Shown here: positions 18,578-25,807 of the stretch, piece after piece
How positions within the stretch are numbered: position 1 is the first letter of the stretch
Layout of the letters: every line of letters begins with the position of its first letter
Translations under genes and position numbers: made by a program
The notes under the pieces: model-generated
Database searches by the model: none
What the model saw: the letters and a program-made list of their open reading frames with translations, nothing else
What the model was told of the DNA's origin: nothing
Assembly (NCBI RefSeq): GCF_003315205.1
Contig: NZ_QNRR01000001.1
Location: 124,001 to 188,000, forward strand
Origin: Roseimicrobium gellanilyticum
GTDB lineage: Bacteria; Verrucomicrobiota; Verrucomicrobiia; Verrucomicrobiales; Verrucomicrobiaceae
Reading direction: 5' to 3'
DNA: 64,000 nucleotides

Positions 18578-18997
18578 GGGGTGGGAAAGGGGGCAGGCAA
18601 CCTAGAGGAGATTCTGAAAATCGCAACTTCCGTGCAAAGGGGTGACGGAATCGACACGGATTCTTGGGGGGGAAATCCGGCGAAACACCTTGTGAGGAGC
18701 TCCAATGCGCCCCTTCCCGTGTCATCCATCTATTTCGCGGGGCGGGTGCCGGAGAATGGTGACTTGAGGCGGCACCGCTCTTGCCCAAGCCTGTAACCAT
18801 CCGGGCTCAATTCCGAAAGGGTGTATGGAATCCACTTCCGTCATGGACGTGGTATTGGTGCAGAGCCCTGTCGTCGCTGCTGGTGAGCGGCGGCAGGGCG
18901 TTGGACTTGATCTGAGATCCCCCTTTCCCAAGCGCTTCTACCAGTTGGAAATGGCATTGCGGCTCTCCTTCCCGGCTTTTCCCACTGTCAGCCTCAA
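18578..18997. other. Intergenic stretch upstream of typA
   Basis: This 420-nt stretch lies between the typA start and the receptor remnant. No intact gene was found. Part of it may be further-decayed receptor sequence, but no protein similarity was visible. The typA promoter must lie in the left part. Confidence 0.4.
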
Positions 18998-19502
18998 GGT
19001 CTCGCTCTGGCCCCGCTCATCCCCCCCGTACGGATCAAGGAAAACTCCGGCAAGCAGCACCACGAAGAGGAATGGGTGCACGTCACGCCCATCGATGTGA
19101 AGTTGAATGAGGACGTGCTGGTGTATGGCCGCACGACGTACGCCTTCAAGCCCGGTGGCTTCAGCGCCTATGTGGACGAACCCGCTACGTGGAGTTCAAT
19201 GAAGAGGAGATCTGGGCTTCCGAAATTGGCGTGAAGGTCGTGTGGTTCGGTGGCAAGGCCATGACCAAGTTCGCTGCATTCTACAATGACATCGAAGATT
19301 ACCAGGTGGAGCGCAGCATCGAGTGACCGACCATGTTGCGTCCAACGTCGCGGTGGGCTGGCGCGCCAGGAACTGGAGCATCGCCCTGTATGCCACGAAT
19401 CTGACCGAGGAGGAGTACTACACCAACATGAACACCGATGTGCGCACGGGAGCTCCGGGAGCCCCGCGTGAGTTCGGCGTCCGCGTCGGCGTGAAGTTTT
19501 AG
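18998..19502 (+). pseudogene. Remnant of a TonB-dependent receptor (C-terminal barrel)
   Basis: Three reading-frame fragments together read as the C-terminal beta-barrel of a TonB-dependent outer-membrane receptor. The first runs to about 19190 and contains YAFKPGGFSAYVDEP; the second (about 19180-19325) contains IWASEIGVKVVW and FAAFYNDIEDYQVERSI then a stop; the third (about 19320-19502) contains WSIALYATNLTEEEYYTN and ends in GVRVGVKF, the typical final strand. Frameshifts separate the fragments, and the N-terminal plug and most of the barrel are missing. It was presumably an iron or siderophore type receptor. A terminator follows at 19557-19606. Confidence 0.8.
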
Positions 19503-19556
19503 TCCTGATGCGCTGACGCGCCCCGGTTGAACAATCCGTCTTGGTGGGCGGTACCT

Positions 19557-19606
19557 GTGCCCCACGTTGTCCCCATCTCGCAGGGTGGGAGGGCGACGTG
19601 GGGCAC
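19557..19606 (+). terminator. Hairpin terminator after the receptor remnant
   Basis: The arms GTGCCCCACGT (19557-19567) and its exact reverse complement (19596-19606) form an 11-bp stem, followed by TCTTTT on the plus strand. It lies 55 nt past the receptor stop codon and outlasted the decay of the gene. Confidence 0.75.
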
Positions 19607-19679
19607 TCTTTTGTATGCAGATCAGCAGTGTGACGGCAGTGAAATGGATGTCACCGCAATCGCGGATCATTCTGAGGAG

Positions 19680-19805
19680 GTTGGACTTTCCAGTCCGACA
19701 GTGAGCGTTAGGGCTTCTGCCCTGACGGTAAGCTCATGGTAGATCTTGTTCTGTAGCTGTCGGGCCGGAAGGCCCAACGCCCACTGTCAGGGCAGAAGCC
19801 CTAAC
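19680..19805. repeat. Cluster of four REP-like palindromic elements
   Basis: Four 20-bp imperfect palindromes lie at 19680-19699, 19707-19726, 19759-19778 and 19786-19805. All follow the plan GTYRGRSY-NNNN-RSYCYRAC, for example GTTAGGGCTTCTGCCCTGAC and GTCGGGCCGGAAGGCCCAAC. The last two are arranged as an inverted copy of the first two, so the whole can fold into one long hairpin. This is typical of REP/BIME elements mobilised by RAYT transposases. No such transposase is in the window. Confidence 0.8.
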
Positions 19806-19862
19806 CTCCGTTGTTGAGAATGCGCCTATCACGTTCAAGGCCCGAGGTGGTTTACAAATTAG

Positions 19863-19945
19863 CCCGACCTAAGAAATCTTCGGGCATTAAAGAAATGCGT
19901 GGTCGGGGGGCAACTTCTGCCTTGTCAGCCCGTAAGGCTCTTGCC
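19863..19945 (+). promoter_or_regulatory. Possible structured 5' leader of the MFS transporter
   Basis: Just upstream of the transporter start (19959) two adjacent stem-loops can form. The first closes with CCCGACC (19863-19869) and GGTCGGG (19901-19907) and encloses small inner hairpins, including GCATT/AATGC. The second nests GGCAA/TTGCC (19909-19913 with 19941-19945) around GCCTT/AAGGC. I do not recognise a known riboswitch class. This is a fold seen by eye, with no covariation evidence. Confidence 0.3.
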
Positions 19946-19958
19946 ACACTCCGCGCCC

Positions 19959-21344
19959 ATGAGCCAGACCTCGACTCCCATAGACCCGACGCTCCCCTGG
20001 TGGAAGCAGCTTACGTCCTACCATTGGTTCGTCTTTGCCATGGCATCGCTGGCGTGGCTCTTCGACTGCTTGGATCAACAGTTGTTCCTTCTCGCACGGC
20101 AATCCGCCATGAAGGCGCTGCTGCCGCCGGGCTGGGACCCAAATGAGTATGGCGGTTACGCGACTTCGATTTTCGTGGCAGGTTGGGCCACCGGGGGTCT
20201 GATTTTCGGGGCGGTGGGTGACCGCATCGGTCGTGCGAAGACACTGACGCTCACGGTCCTTATTTATTCCTTGTGCACCGGTCTCTCCGCCTTCTCTCAG
20301 GGTTGGATCGACTTTGCCATCTATCGATTCCTTACCGGCCTCGGTGTCGGTGGTGTGTTTGGTCTCGCCGTCGCGCTGGTGGCGGACACGCTTCCGGATA
20401 CGGCACGCACCGGCGCACTTGGCACTCTGCAGGCCCTGTCTGCTGTGGGGAACGTCACCGCAGGTCTGGTCAGCATGTACATGGGTCACCTTGAGTCCAC
20501 CCAAGCCATCACCCCCGGCTCTGCGTGGAAATACATGTTCTTGGTGGGTGCTGTGCCAGCCTTCCTTTGTGTGTTCATCCAGGTGCGTCTGAAAGAACCT
20601 GAGAAATGGGTCAAGGCGCGCGAGGCTGGCAAAGTTGCCGGGGTGAAGTTTGGCTCCTATTCTTCCCTCCTTGGTGACTCTCGCTGGAGAAAGAATGCGC
20701 TGCTGGGCATGGTGCTTTGCGTTTCCGGTGTGATTGGTCTCTGGGGCATCGGTTTCTTTGCTCCCGAACTCGTGGGTGGTGTGATTGAAAAGTCACTCGT
20801 GGAGCAGGGGATTCCGGCTGCGGAAATCGCCGGCCAGAAGACCAAGTGGATTGGCATCAATTCCATTGTGCAGAACATCGGCGCCTTCTTTGGGATGCTG
20901 ATTTTCACGCAGCTGGCACAGGGCTTGGGTCGCAAGAAGGCTTTCACCATCGCCTTCCTGGCCGCTCTCGTCGCCACCGTGGCCTTCTTCAGGCTCTTCG
21001 ACGGCAAGGGTGATATCTGGATGAGTGCCATCATGGGTGGCTGCCAGCTTGCCCTGTTCGCGGGCTTTGCCATTTACCTCCCCGAGTTGTTCCCCACCAG
21101 TCTGCGCAGTACCGGCACCAGCTTCTGCTACAACGTGGGTCGCTTTGTGGCGGCAAGCGGTCCCTTCACCTTGGGATATCTACAGAAGGCTCTTCGTGAA
21201 GGCGCCACCACGTCGGAAGCGAAGATTGCGGCTTTCCGTGATGCTTGCACCTACATGAGCGTCATCTTCCTGCTGGGCCTTGTAGCCCTGGCGTTCATGC
21301 CGGAAACGAAGGGAAGGCCGATGCCCGAAGACACCGTCAAGTAG
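19959..21344 (+). CDS. MFS transporter
   Basis: The 461-aa protein is a 12-helix major facilitator superfamily transporter of the inner membrane. It carries the GDRIGRAKTL motif (A-loop) between helices 2 and 3, a PESPRW-equivalent KEPEKWVKAR in the central loop and the final PETKGRP motif typical of sugar- and organic-acid-type MFS carriers. Substrate cannot be assigned. The ATG at 19959 (MSQTS) is chosen because the frame upstream runs through the leader. The downstream SGNH esterase gene is on the same strand after a 126-nt gap with a weak hairpin, so the genes may be linked in carbohydrate use (inference). Confidence 0.92.
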   Translation: MSQTSTPIDPTLPWWKQLTSYHWFVFAMASLAWLFDCLDQQLFLLARQSAMKALLPPGWDPNEYGGYATSIFVAGWATGGLIFGAVGDRIGRAKTLTLTVLIYSLCTGLSAFSQGWIDFAIYRFLTGLGVGGVFGLAVALVADTLPDTARTGALGTLQALSAVGNVTAGLVSMYMGHLESTQAITPGSAWKYMFLVGAVPAFLCVFIQVRLKEPEKWVKAREAGKVAGVKFGSYSSLLGDSRWRKNALLGMVLCVSGVIGLWGIGFFAPELVGGVIEKSLVEQGIPAAEIAGQKTKWIGINSIVQNIGAFFGMLIFTQLAQGLGRKKAFTIAFLAALVATVAFFRLFDGKGDIWMSAIMGGCQLALFAGFAIYLPELFPTSLRSTGTSFCYNVGRFVAASGPFTLGYLQKALREGATTSEAKIAAFRDACTYMSVIFLLGLVALAFMPETKGRPMPEDTVK

Positions 21345-21364
21345 CACGAAATTCTGAGAGAAGG

Positions 21365-21384
21365 GCGGAGTCGCAAAACTCCGC
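21365..21384 (+). terminator. Weak hairpin after the MFS gene
   Basis: A 7-bp stem (GCGGAGT 21365-21371 with 21378-21384) is followed by the pyrimidine-rich ACTTCTTCTTT. It lies 20 nt past the MFS stop and may act as a partial terminator. Confidence 0.45.
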
Positions 21385-21470
21385 ACTTCTTCTTTGTGAG
21401 ATGTGAGACGTAAGATGTGGGCTGCTGGGGCCTTTGATGCAGGCGGTGCCGTTTTCAGGCTCGATCCACC

Positions 21471-22694
21471 ATGCAATCATTCCCCTCATTCGCTGCACTC
21501 CCCTTGAGCCTCGCCCTGATCTCGCTGGCAATGTTGGTTTCCCCAGCTGCCGCGGCTCCCGCCCCCAAGCCGCTCAAAATCTACATCCTCGCGGGGCAGT
21601 CCAACATGGAAGGCCACGCCAAGGTCGAGACCTTCGACTACATCGGCGATGACCCCGCCACGGCACCCTTGCTCAAGCAAATGCGTGGTGCAGATGGCAA
21701 GCCGACTGTCTGTGAACACGTGTGGATCTCATACTTCACCGGTACGGGCGAGGCGAATGGCGAGGGATTCGGCAAGCTCACGGCGGGCTATGGCTCACGG
21801 CAGAAGCCGGATCAAGATGGGGGCAAGATTGGACCGGAGTTCACCTTCGGCCTCACCCTGGACGCAGAACTCGACCAGCCCATCCTCCTCATCAAGACAG
21901 CTTGGGGAGGCAAGTCGCTCTACTATGACTTCAGGCCACCGAGCGCAGGCGTCTATCAGCGCACGGCGAAGGACATCGAGAAGGGACAGAATCCCGAGGC
22001 ACAGTGCGGGCACTATTACCGGCTCATGGTGGATCACGTGCGGCGGGTGCTCTCTGACATCAAGCGCGTCTGCCCCGTTTATGACGAAGCGCAGGGTTTT
22101 GAACTGGCCGGCTTTGTGTGGCTGCAGGGCTGGAACGACATGGTGAATCGCGATGTCTACCCGATCCCCAAAAAGGAAGACAAGACACCCCGCTACGCCG
22201 ACTACAGCCGCTGGCTGTCGAATTTCATTCGGGATGTGCGCAAGGATTTCAAGGCCCCGCGTCTTCCGTTCGTCATCGGAGTGATGGGAGTCGAAGGCTC
22301 CAAGCCCAACGAGCACGTTGCTGCCTTTCGCGAAGCCATGGCCGCTCCCGCCGCGCTCCCGGAGTTTCAGGGGAATGTCTTCGCGGTATCTACGGCGCCC
22401 TTCTGGTCCATGGAACTCGGTGCCATTGCGGACAAGAAGGATCAGGGGCGTCAGATGCGCTACTATCTGGATTCAAAGCACAAGGATCACGCCAATGCTG
22501 ATGGCCACATGACCGAAGAGCAGAAGCGTGAATTTGTGAAGGAATACGAAGCCAAGGTGATCTCGCCTGCTGAGGTGGCCCTCTGGAACTGTGGTGCCTC
22601 AAATGCCGGATACCACTACCTCGGGTGCGCCAAGACATTCGCCTTGATGGGCCAGGCCTTCGCCGAGATCTTACTAAAGGCAGGGAAGCGATGA
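21471..22694 (+). CDS. Secreted SGNH-type sialate O-acetylesterase-domain protein
   Basis: The 407-aa protein has a signal peptide (cleavage likely after VSPAAAA, residue ~28) and the SASA/DUF303 acetylesterase domain. The catalytic Ser lies in the block ILAGQSNMEGH (~40-50), a second block is KTAWGGKSLYYDF, and later blocks include FVWLQGWNDM. Such enzymes remove acetyl groups from carbohydrates such as sialic acids or plant and algal polysaccharides, here in the periplasm. It lies downstream of an MFS transporter and convergent with lysC. Confidence 0.88.
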   Translation: MQSFPSFAALPLSLALISLAMLVSPAAAAPAPKPLKIYILAGQSNMEGHAKVETFDYIGDDPATAPLLKQMRGADGKPTVCEHVWISYFTGTGEANGEGFGKLTAGYGSRQKPDQDGGKIGPEFTFGLTLDAELDQPILLIKTAWGGKSLYYDFRPPSAGVYQRTAKDIEKGQNPEAQCGHYYRLMVDHVRRVLSDIKRVCPVYDEAQGFELAGFVWLQGWNDMVNRDVYPIPKKEDKTPRYADYSRWLSNFIRDVRKDFKAPRLPFVIGVMGVEGSKPNEHVAAFREAMAAPAALPEFQGNVFAVSTAPFWSMELGAIADKKDQGRQMRYYLDSKHKDHANADGHMTEEQKREFVKEYEAKVISPAEVALWNCGASNAGYHYLGCAKTFALMGQAFAEILLKAGKR

Positions 22695-22734
22695 ACACGG
22701 CCTTCTGGGCCTGGCGACACGTCGTGTCAAAATG

Positions 22735-22766
22735 AAGAGGGCGGAGTCGTTAGACCCCGCCCTCTT
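22735..22766. terminator. Hairpin between convergent acetylesterase and lysC genes
   Basis: The arms AAGAGGGCGG (22735-22744) and its reverse complement (22757-22766) make a 10-bp stem with a 12-nt loop. It lies midway between the two convergent stops and probably serves both, although the T-runs are short (CATTTT on the minus strand). Confidence 0.6.
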
Positions 22767-22802
22767 GCGTAAAAGGAAATGGATGGCTGCTGTCTGGCAG
22801 GC

Positions 22803-24032
22803 CTACGCCTTGTCCAGCCCAAACGCCGTGTGCACCACCTTGGCGGCCTGCTCGATCTCGGATTCATTCACCGTGACCGCCGTCTTGATCTCGCTGGTGG
22901 AGATCATCTGGATGTTGATGCCTGCATTGGAGAGCGCGCCGAACATGCGGGCGGCCACACCACTGTGACTGCGCATGCCGATGCCCACGATGCTGAGCTT
23001 GGCGATGCCGGCCTGGCTGCGGAAGCTGGCGTGCGGTCCGAGCTCTGCGAGCACCTTGCGAAGTTCGGCCTCGGCTTTGGGAAGATCCGCAGCGCTGCAG
23101 GTGAAGCTGATGTCTGTCTCGGCTTCCCAGCTCACGTTCTGCACAATCATGTCCACCACGATGTTCGCCTTATTGATGGCGCCGAAGATACGTGAGGCAA
23201 TGCCGGGGCGGTCAGGCACGTCATCAATGGTGATCTTCGCCTGGTTGCGTTCGATGCTGACGCCGCGAACGACGACGGACTCCATGCCGGGTTCTTCTTC
23301 TTTCACCAGGGTGCCTGGGTTGTTGTTCATACTATTGCGGACTTCAAAACGGACTCCAAACTTTTTCGCAAACTCGACCGAGCGGCTCTGCATGACCTTG
23401 CTGCCGCTGCTGGCCATCTCCAGCATCTCGTCGTAGCTGATGACATCGATCTTCTGCGCGACGGGAACCACACGTGGGTCGCAGGTGTAGACGCCGTCCA
23501 CATCCGTGAAGATCTGGCATAGGTCTGCCTTGATTGCCCCTGCCATGGCGATGGCCGTGAGGTCCGAACCACCGCGACCGAGGGTGGTGATGAGGCCATC
23601 GCGGGTCTGGCCCTGGAAGCCGGCGAGGATCACGATGTGACCTGCATCCAGCATCTCATGCACCTCCGTGGGAGTGATGTCCGCGATGCGCGCCTTTGTA
23701 TGCACCCCATCCGTCTGGATACCAGCCTGAGCACCGGTCAGGGAAACGGCCTTGCCGCCGAGGGCGTTGATCGCCATCGCCGTGAGCGCAATCGTCTGCT
23801 GCTCGCCGGTGGCCAGGAGCACGTCGATTTCGCGCTCGGTGGGCGGATGCTCAGGCGAGGAGACCTCGTGCGCGAGTTTCAGAAGATTGTCGGTGACACC
23901 AGACATGGCCGAGACCACGGCGACGACCTGGTTGCCTGCCTGCTGCGTCTCGAGGACACGGCGTGCGACGTTCTTGATGCGTTCTGGCGTGCCGACCGAA
24001 GTGCCGCCGTATTTCTGGACAATGAGTGCCAT
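22803..24032 (-). CDS. lysC: Aspartate kinase (aspartokinase)
   Basis: Aspartate kinase phosphorylates L-aspartate, the first step to lysine, threonine, methionine and diaminopimelate. The 409-aa protein begins with the diagnostic MALIVQKYGGTSVGT and contains the kinase domain (1-~240, with the GRGGSDLTA substrate motif) and two C-terminal ACT domains (~260-405) for feedback inhibition. Length is typical of the monofunctional type. The ATG at 24032 is used; the longer open frame upstream is not protein-like. In-frame internal starts could also make a separate regulatory subunit, as in some bacteria, but I cannot show that here. Confidence 0.97.
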   Translation of the reverse strand: MALIVQKYGGTSVGTPERIKNVARRVLETQQAGNQVVAVVSAMSGVTDNLLKLAHEVSSPEHPPTEREIDVLLATGEQQTIALTAMAINALGGKAVSLTGAQAGIQTDGVHTKARIADITPTEVHEMLDAGHIVILAGFQGQTRDGLITTLGRGGSDLTAIAMAGAIKADLCQIFTDVDGVYTCDPRVVPVAQKIDVISYDEMLEMASSGSKVMQSRSVEFAKKFGVRFEVRNSMNNNPGTLVKEEEPGMESVVVRGVSIERNQAKITIDDVPDRPGIASRIFGAINKANIVVDMIVQNVSWEAETDISFTCSAADLPKAEAELRKVLAELGPHASFRSQAGIAKLSIVGIGMRSHSGVAARMFGALSNAGINIQMISTSEIKTAVTVNESEIEQAAKVVHTAFGLDKA

Positions 24033-24278
24033 GCGCGAGGAGGAGCGAAAGGGGCGCGAAGAATGGCACGGTTTGGCTAAGGCGCAAGCACGACGAAGGG
24101 AACCGTGCGAGGACAGGAGAGACGATGCCTCGCGGACGCCATCGGGCATTTTGAAATGGTACGTGGAGCTCTTGTTGTGGGTGGGACTCGGCGGAGCCTG
24201 TGTGGCCGCGGAATGAATAGAATTTTACCTATTCGCGCCCTAATGATCGGATAAATTTTATAATAATCAGAGCCAGTA

Positions 24279-24866
24279 ATGCGCCAAAGGTCGAATATCA
24301 GCCAAAGTTTTAAAAAAGCCGCGAATACCTTGGCGGCCATCGGACTGGTATTGTGGGTGTTGGGCGGTTCGGAACTTTCCGCCCAGAGCCGCCAAATGCT
24401 AAGTGCCTCTGCGGTTTCGGGAGCCTATCGGCCCGCGATGGCCGGGGTGCCTCAGTATCTGCATTACAATGGAAGACACGCCGCTGCCCCGGCCGGTCTT
24501 CCCCCTGCCATCTACAGGGCTGTGGCTGCGGCGAATGAACTCCAGGGGAAACCTTACAAATGGGGTGGGGGGCATCGGGTGCTCTACGATCGTGGGTATG
24601 ACTGTTCCGGGTCCGTGTCGTATGTCCTGTTCAAGGCGGGGTTGATTCGTGGTCCCATGACCTCAAGGGAATTCCGCAGCATCGGCAGACCCGGCCCAGG
24701 CCGCTGGCTGAACCTTTATGTCAGTGGAGACCATGTGTTTGTCTCCATCTGCGGGCTGCGTTTTGACACCAGTGATTACGGCTCGAACCGGGGGGACGGT
24801 CCGAAGTGGCGGCCCACCGCGAGAAAGTTCCCGGGTTTTGAGATCCGCCACCTGCCCGGTCTCTGA
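24279..24866 (+). CDS. Secreted NlpC/P60-family cell-wall hydrolase
   Basis: The 195-aa protein has a signal peptide (~residues 14-36) and an NlpC/P60-type cysteine peptidase domain. The block KPYKWGGGH...GYDCSGSVSYVL contains the likely catalytic Cys, and SGDHVFVSI holds the likely His. Such enzymes cut peptide stems of peptidoglycan in the periplasm. The ATG at 24279 follows an AT-rich stretch (TATAAT at 24259-24264, possible -10). It is divergent from lysC and convergent with the cytochrome gene, with which it shares a terminator. Confidence 0.85.
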   Translation: MRQRSNISQSFKKAANTLAAIGLVLWVLGGSELSAQSRQMLSASAVSGAYRPAMAGVPQYLHYNGRHAAAPAGLPPAIYRAVAAANELQGKPYKWGGGHRVLYDRGYDCSGSVSYVLFKAGLIRGPMTSREFRSIGRPGPGRWLNLYVSGDHVFVSICGLRFDTSDYGSNRGDGPKWRPTARKFPGFEIRHLPGL

Positions 24867-24942
24867 CCTGCTTCCAGTTTTTGTGCCGGATAAGAGTGAT
24901 GTGATGTGTGCGATGTGCTGAGTTGTAGTTGCTAGATAAAAG

Positions 24943-24973
24943 ACGGGCCTGACACCGGTAGTGTCAGGCCCGT
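24943..24973. terminator. Strong bidirectional Rho-independent terminator
   Basis: A 13-bp perfect stem (ACGGGCCTGACAC, 24943-24955 with 24961-24973) and 5-nt loop is followed by TC and a long T-run on the plus strand, and by CTTTTATC on the minus strand. It separates the convergent NlpC/P60 and cytochrome genes. Confidence 0.95.
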
Positions 24974-25002
24974 TCTTTTTTTTATTCGTCAGCGTGATTG
25001 GC

Positions 25003-25575
25003 TCAGGGAGCCTTTGCGGCGGCCTGGCTTTCTGGGGAGAGCTTGGAAATGGGCAGGGTAAAGACCTGGCCATCGGCGCGCTCGAGGATGACGTTCTCCC
25101 CTTCGAGGCGGAGCTTCTTGGCTTGGATGGTGCGGCCGTCGGCGCTGGTCCAGGTGGTCATCGCTGCGGCGGGTGCGGCCGGGGCTGCGGGAGCAGTCGG
25201 CGCAGCAACGGGAGCGGTCCCACCTTTGGTGAAGCTGGCGCCTGCGGCGATCCAGCTCTTGATGATGGCGATGTCCTTGTCCGGCATCATCTTTTCCGGA
25301 GGCATGTGGTCGCTGTCATCTGCCGGGGAAGTGAGGCAGGTGAAGAAGCTGCTGCCATCGGGATTGCCCGGGATGATCATCTTCCCAGCGCCGACGCCTT
25401 CCCCGAGGCGCTTCAGGTTGTCGAGCACCAGATCGCCTTTTTCCTTCTTCTCCGCCTCGGAGTGGCACTTGTAGCAGTGCTGCTTCAGAACGGGAACGAC
25501 CTGCGAGGCGAAGTCAGCAGCGAAGGAGAAGCTGGCCGGAGCGAGGGCCAGGGCGGTGAGCAGAAGTTTGTTCAT
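25003..25575 (-). CDS. Secreted planctomycete-type cytochrome c with SHD1-like tail
   Basis: The 190-aa protein has a signal peptide (to about residue 20) and a PSCyt1-type cytochrome domain: the heme site CYKCH (~34-38) and an HMPP motif (~90) that may supply the distal ligand. A Pro/Ala-rich linker (~120-138) leads to a small C-terminal domain (TTWTSADGRTIQAKKL...) like the SHD1 domains found in planctomycete and verrucomicrobial proteins. It is expected to be periplasmic. Its partner is not evident here, though a DUF1501 gene, commonly linked to PSCyt proteins, lies at the right edge. Confidence 0.85.
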   Translation of the reverse strand: MNKLLLTALALAPASFSFAADFASQVVPVLKQHCYKCHSEAEKKEKGDLVLDNLKRLGEGVGAGKMIIPGNPDGSSFFTCLTSPADDSDHMPPEKMMPDKDIAIIKSWIAAGASFTKGGTAPVAAPTAPAAPAAPAAAMTTWTSADGRTIQAKKLRLEGENVILERADGQVFTLPISKLSPESQAAAKAP

Positions 25576-25807
25576 GGATGCGGGTGAGATACAGTGGAAC
25601 GCATGGCCCTAGACATGACTTAGCGGGAAAATGCAAGTGGGGCATCGTGGCTTCAGGAATCGGGGTGATTGATCCCGCTTTGCATAATCTGTTGTCGGGC
25701 TGGCTGCTTTTCTGCAAGACTTTGAGCATTGCCCAGCGTTTGAGTTTGCTCACATTCCGCGATTTTCCTGATTGCGGATTGAATCTGAGGTTCGTAGATC
25801 CCCTAGC

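Larger units (their letters stand above)
19503..19958. other. Intergenic stretch with terminator, REP-like palindromes and leader
   Basis: No gene is present between the receptor remnant and the MFS transporter. The stretch holds a terminator hairpin, four REP-like palindromes and a possible structured leader, each listed separately. Confidence 0.6.

Noticed and set aside
19811-19832. A third Fur-like match (TTGAGAATGCG) before the MFS gene
   Set aside because: Only the left half fits; the right half has no similarity to the two better sites.
24236-24264. Possible sigma-70 promoter before the NlpC/P60 gene
   Set aside because: A good TATAAT is present, but no -35 at proper spacing could be recognised and consensus in this phylum is uncertain; mentioned only in the gene entry.
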